Shown: piece by piece, positions 14,064 to 14,327 of the stretch
Numbering within the stretch: the first letter of the stretch is position 1
How the letters are laid out: every line of letters starts with the position of its first letter
Assembly (NCBI GenBank): GCA_031401815.1
Contig: JANNRW010000403.1
Location: 1-14,327, forward strand
From: JANNRW01 sp031401815
GTDB taxonomy: Bacteria > Desulfobacterota > Desulfuromonadia > Geobacterales > DSM-12255
Direction of reading: 5' to 3'
Length of the DNA stretch: 14,327 bases
The notes under the pieces: generated by a model
Told to the model about the DNA's origin: nothing
Seen by the model: the letters and a program-made list of their open reading frames with translations, nothing else
The model's database searches: none
Made by a program: the position numbers and the translations under genes

Positions 14064-14327
14064 ATGGACAAACATGCCTTATACATCAAGAACCGACTCA
14101 GCCTCCGCGCGCCCCAGACCGAAAGCCTGGAGATCCTGGCCGGGATTGCCGACATTCTGCCACTGAAGAAGGTTGCTGATCTTGCCAACGAGCAGGAAAA
14201 GATACTTGCCTACACCGGCGACCTTTCAGCGGAGAACGGTTCTGCAAGGGTTTTCACCGACTTTGAACGAAACTTCCCCTGTGTCTGCTTTGCCCTGGCA
14301 ACCGGCGTTGGTAAGACCCGCCTGATG
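14064..14327 (+). CDS. DEAD/DEAH helicase, probable type III restriction (Res) subunit, N-terminal part
   Basis: The first 88 codons are present and the frame runs off the window edge. Walker A is seen at residues 79-85 (ATGVGKT, in CVCFALATGVGKTRLM), preceded by a ~70-residue N-terminal segment as in Res-type proteins that begin close to the ATPase core. Res subunits hydrolyse ATP to move along DNA and cut it when paired with Mod. The ATG at 14064 has GGAG at 14055-14058, 5 nt upstream. Position after the Mod-like gene, same strand, supports a type III pair, although GxxExxY and repeats intervene. The nuclease domain lies outside the window, so a plain helicase is not excluded. Confidence 0.75.
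   Translation, partial: MDKHALYIKNRLSLRAPQTESLEILAGIADILPLKKVADLANEQEKILAYTGDLSAENGSARVFTDFERNFPCVCFALATGVGKTRLM

Noticed and set aside
3867..14327. Assignment to BREX, DISARM or a type I restriction system
   Set aside because: No PglZ, BrxC, DrmA/DrmB, HsdS or HsdR-like features are visible; the methyltransferase motif order and the downstream Res-like gene fit type III better.

Overview
The window looks like chromosomal DNA of a Gram-negative anaerobe. My best guess is a green sulfur bacterium (Chlorobium/Pelodictyon type); a Geobacter-like deltaproteobacterium is possible. This rests on a general impression of the housekeeping genes and repeat families, not on a marker gene. No rRNA, tRNA or CRISPR array was found.

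Region 1 (1-3633) is core genome. It holds a short open tail of an upstream frame, then pgeF (zinc Cys/His 'laccase-domain' protein, +). A 7-bp tandem repeat tract separates pgeF from two minus-strand genes, prfC (release factor 3) and a metallo-beta-lactamase-fold hydrolase. The prfC start was corrected to a GTG at 3573; a 12-bp perfect hairpin lies just upstream of it.

Region 2 (3634-14327) is an accessory, defence-type island with all genes on +. In order it carries: a ~1000-aa RapA/HepA-like SNF2 helicase with TTG start; a hairpin-rich spacer with a probable DinD-family remnant; a Bro-N/DinD-type protein; three ACGGAT hairpin repeats; the C-terminal stump of a GIY-YIG-type protein; an AT-rich, unusual Hsp70/actin-fold protein; a beta-class adenine-N6 DNA methyltransferase of type III Mod type, 6 bp behind the Hsp70 gene; a GxxExxY (PDDEXK-like) protein enclosed by four more repeats; and the start of a helicase that looks like a type III Res subunit. 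Helicase, Hsp70-like ATPase, Mod and Res probably act together in DNA modification and restriction, but that is inferred from gene order.

Two features stand out. First, the Hsp70-like protein has its ATPase motifs in permuted order: phosphate-2 (about residue 184), adenosine motif (about 372), then phosphate-1 (about 595). This suggests a circularly permuted actin-fold ATPase translationally coupled to a methyltransferase. Second, the SNF2 helicase ORF contains five palindromic repeat insertions (four ~29-bp, one ~86-bp), all keeping the frame open; the four short ones are in the same codon phase. In addition, dispersed repeats supply the stop codons and C-terminal residues of at least two genes.
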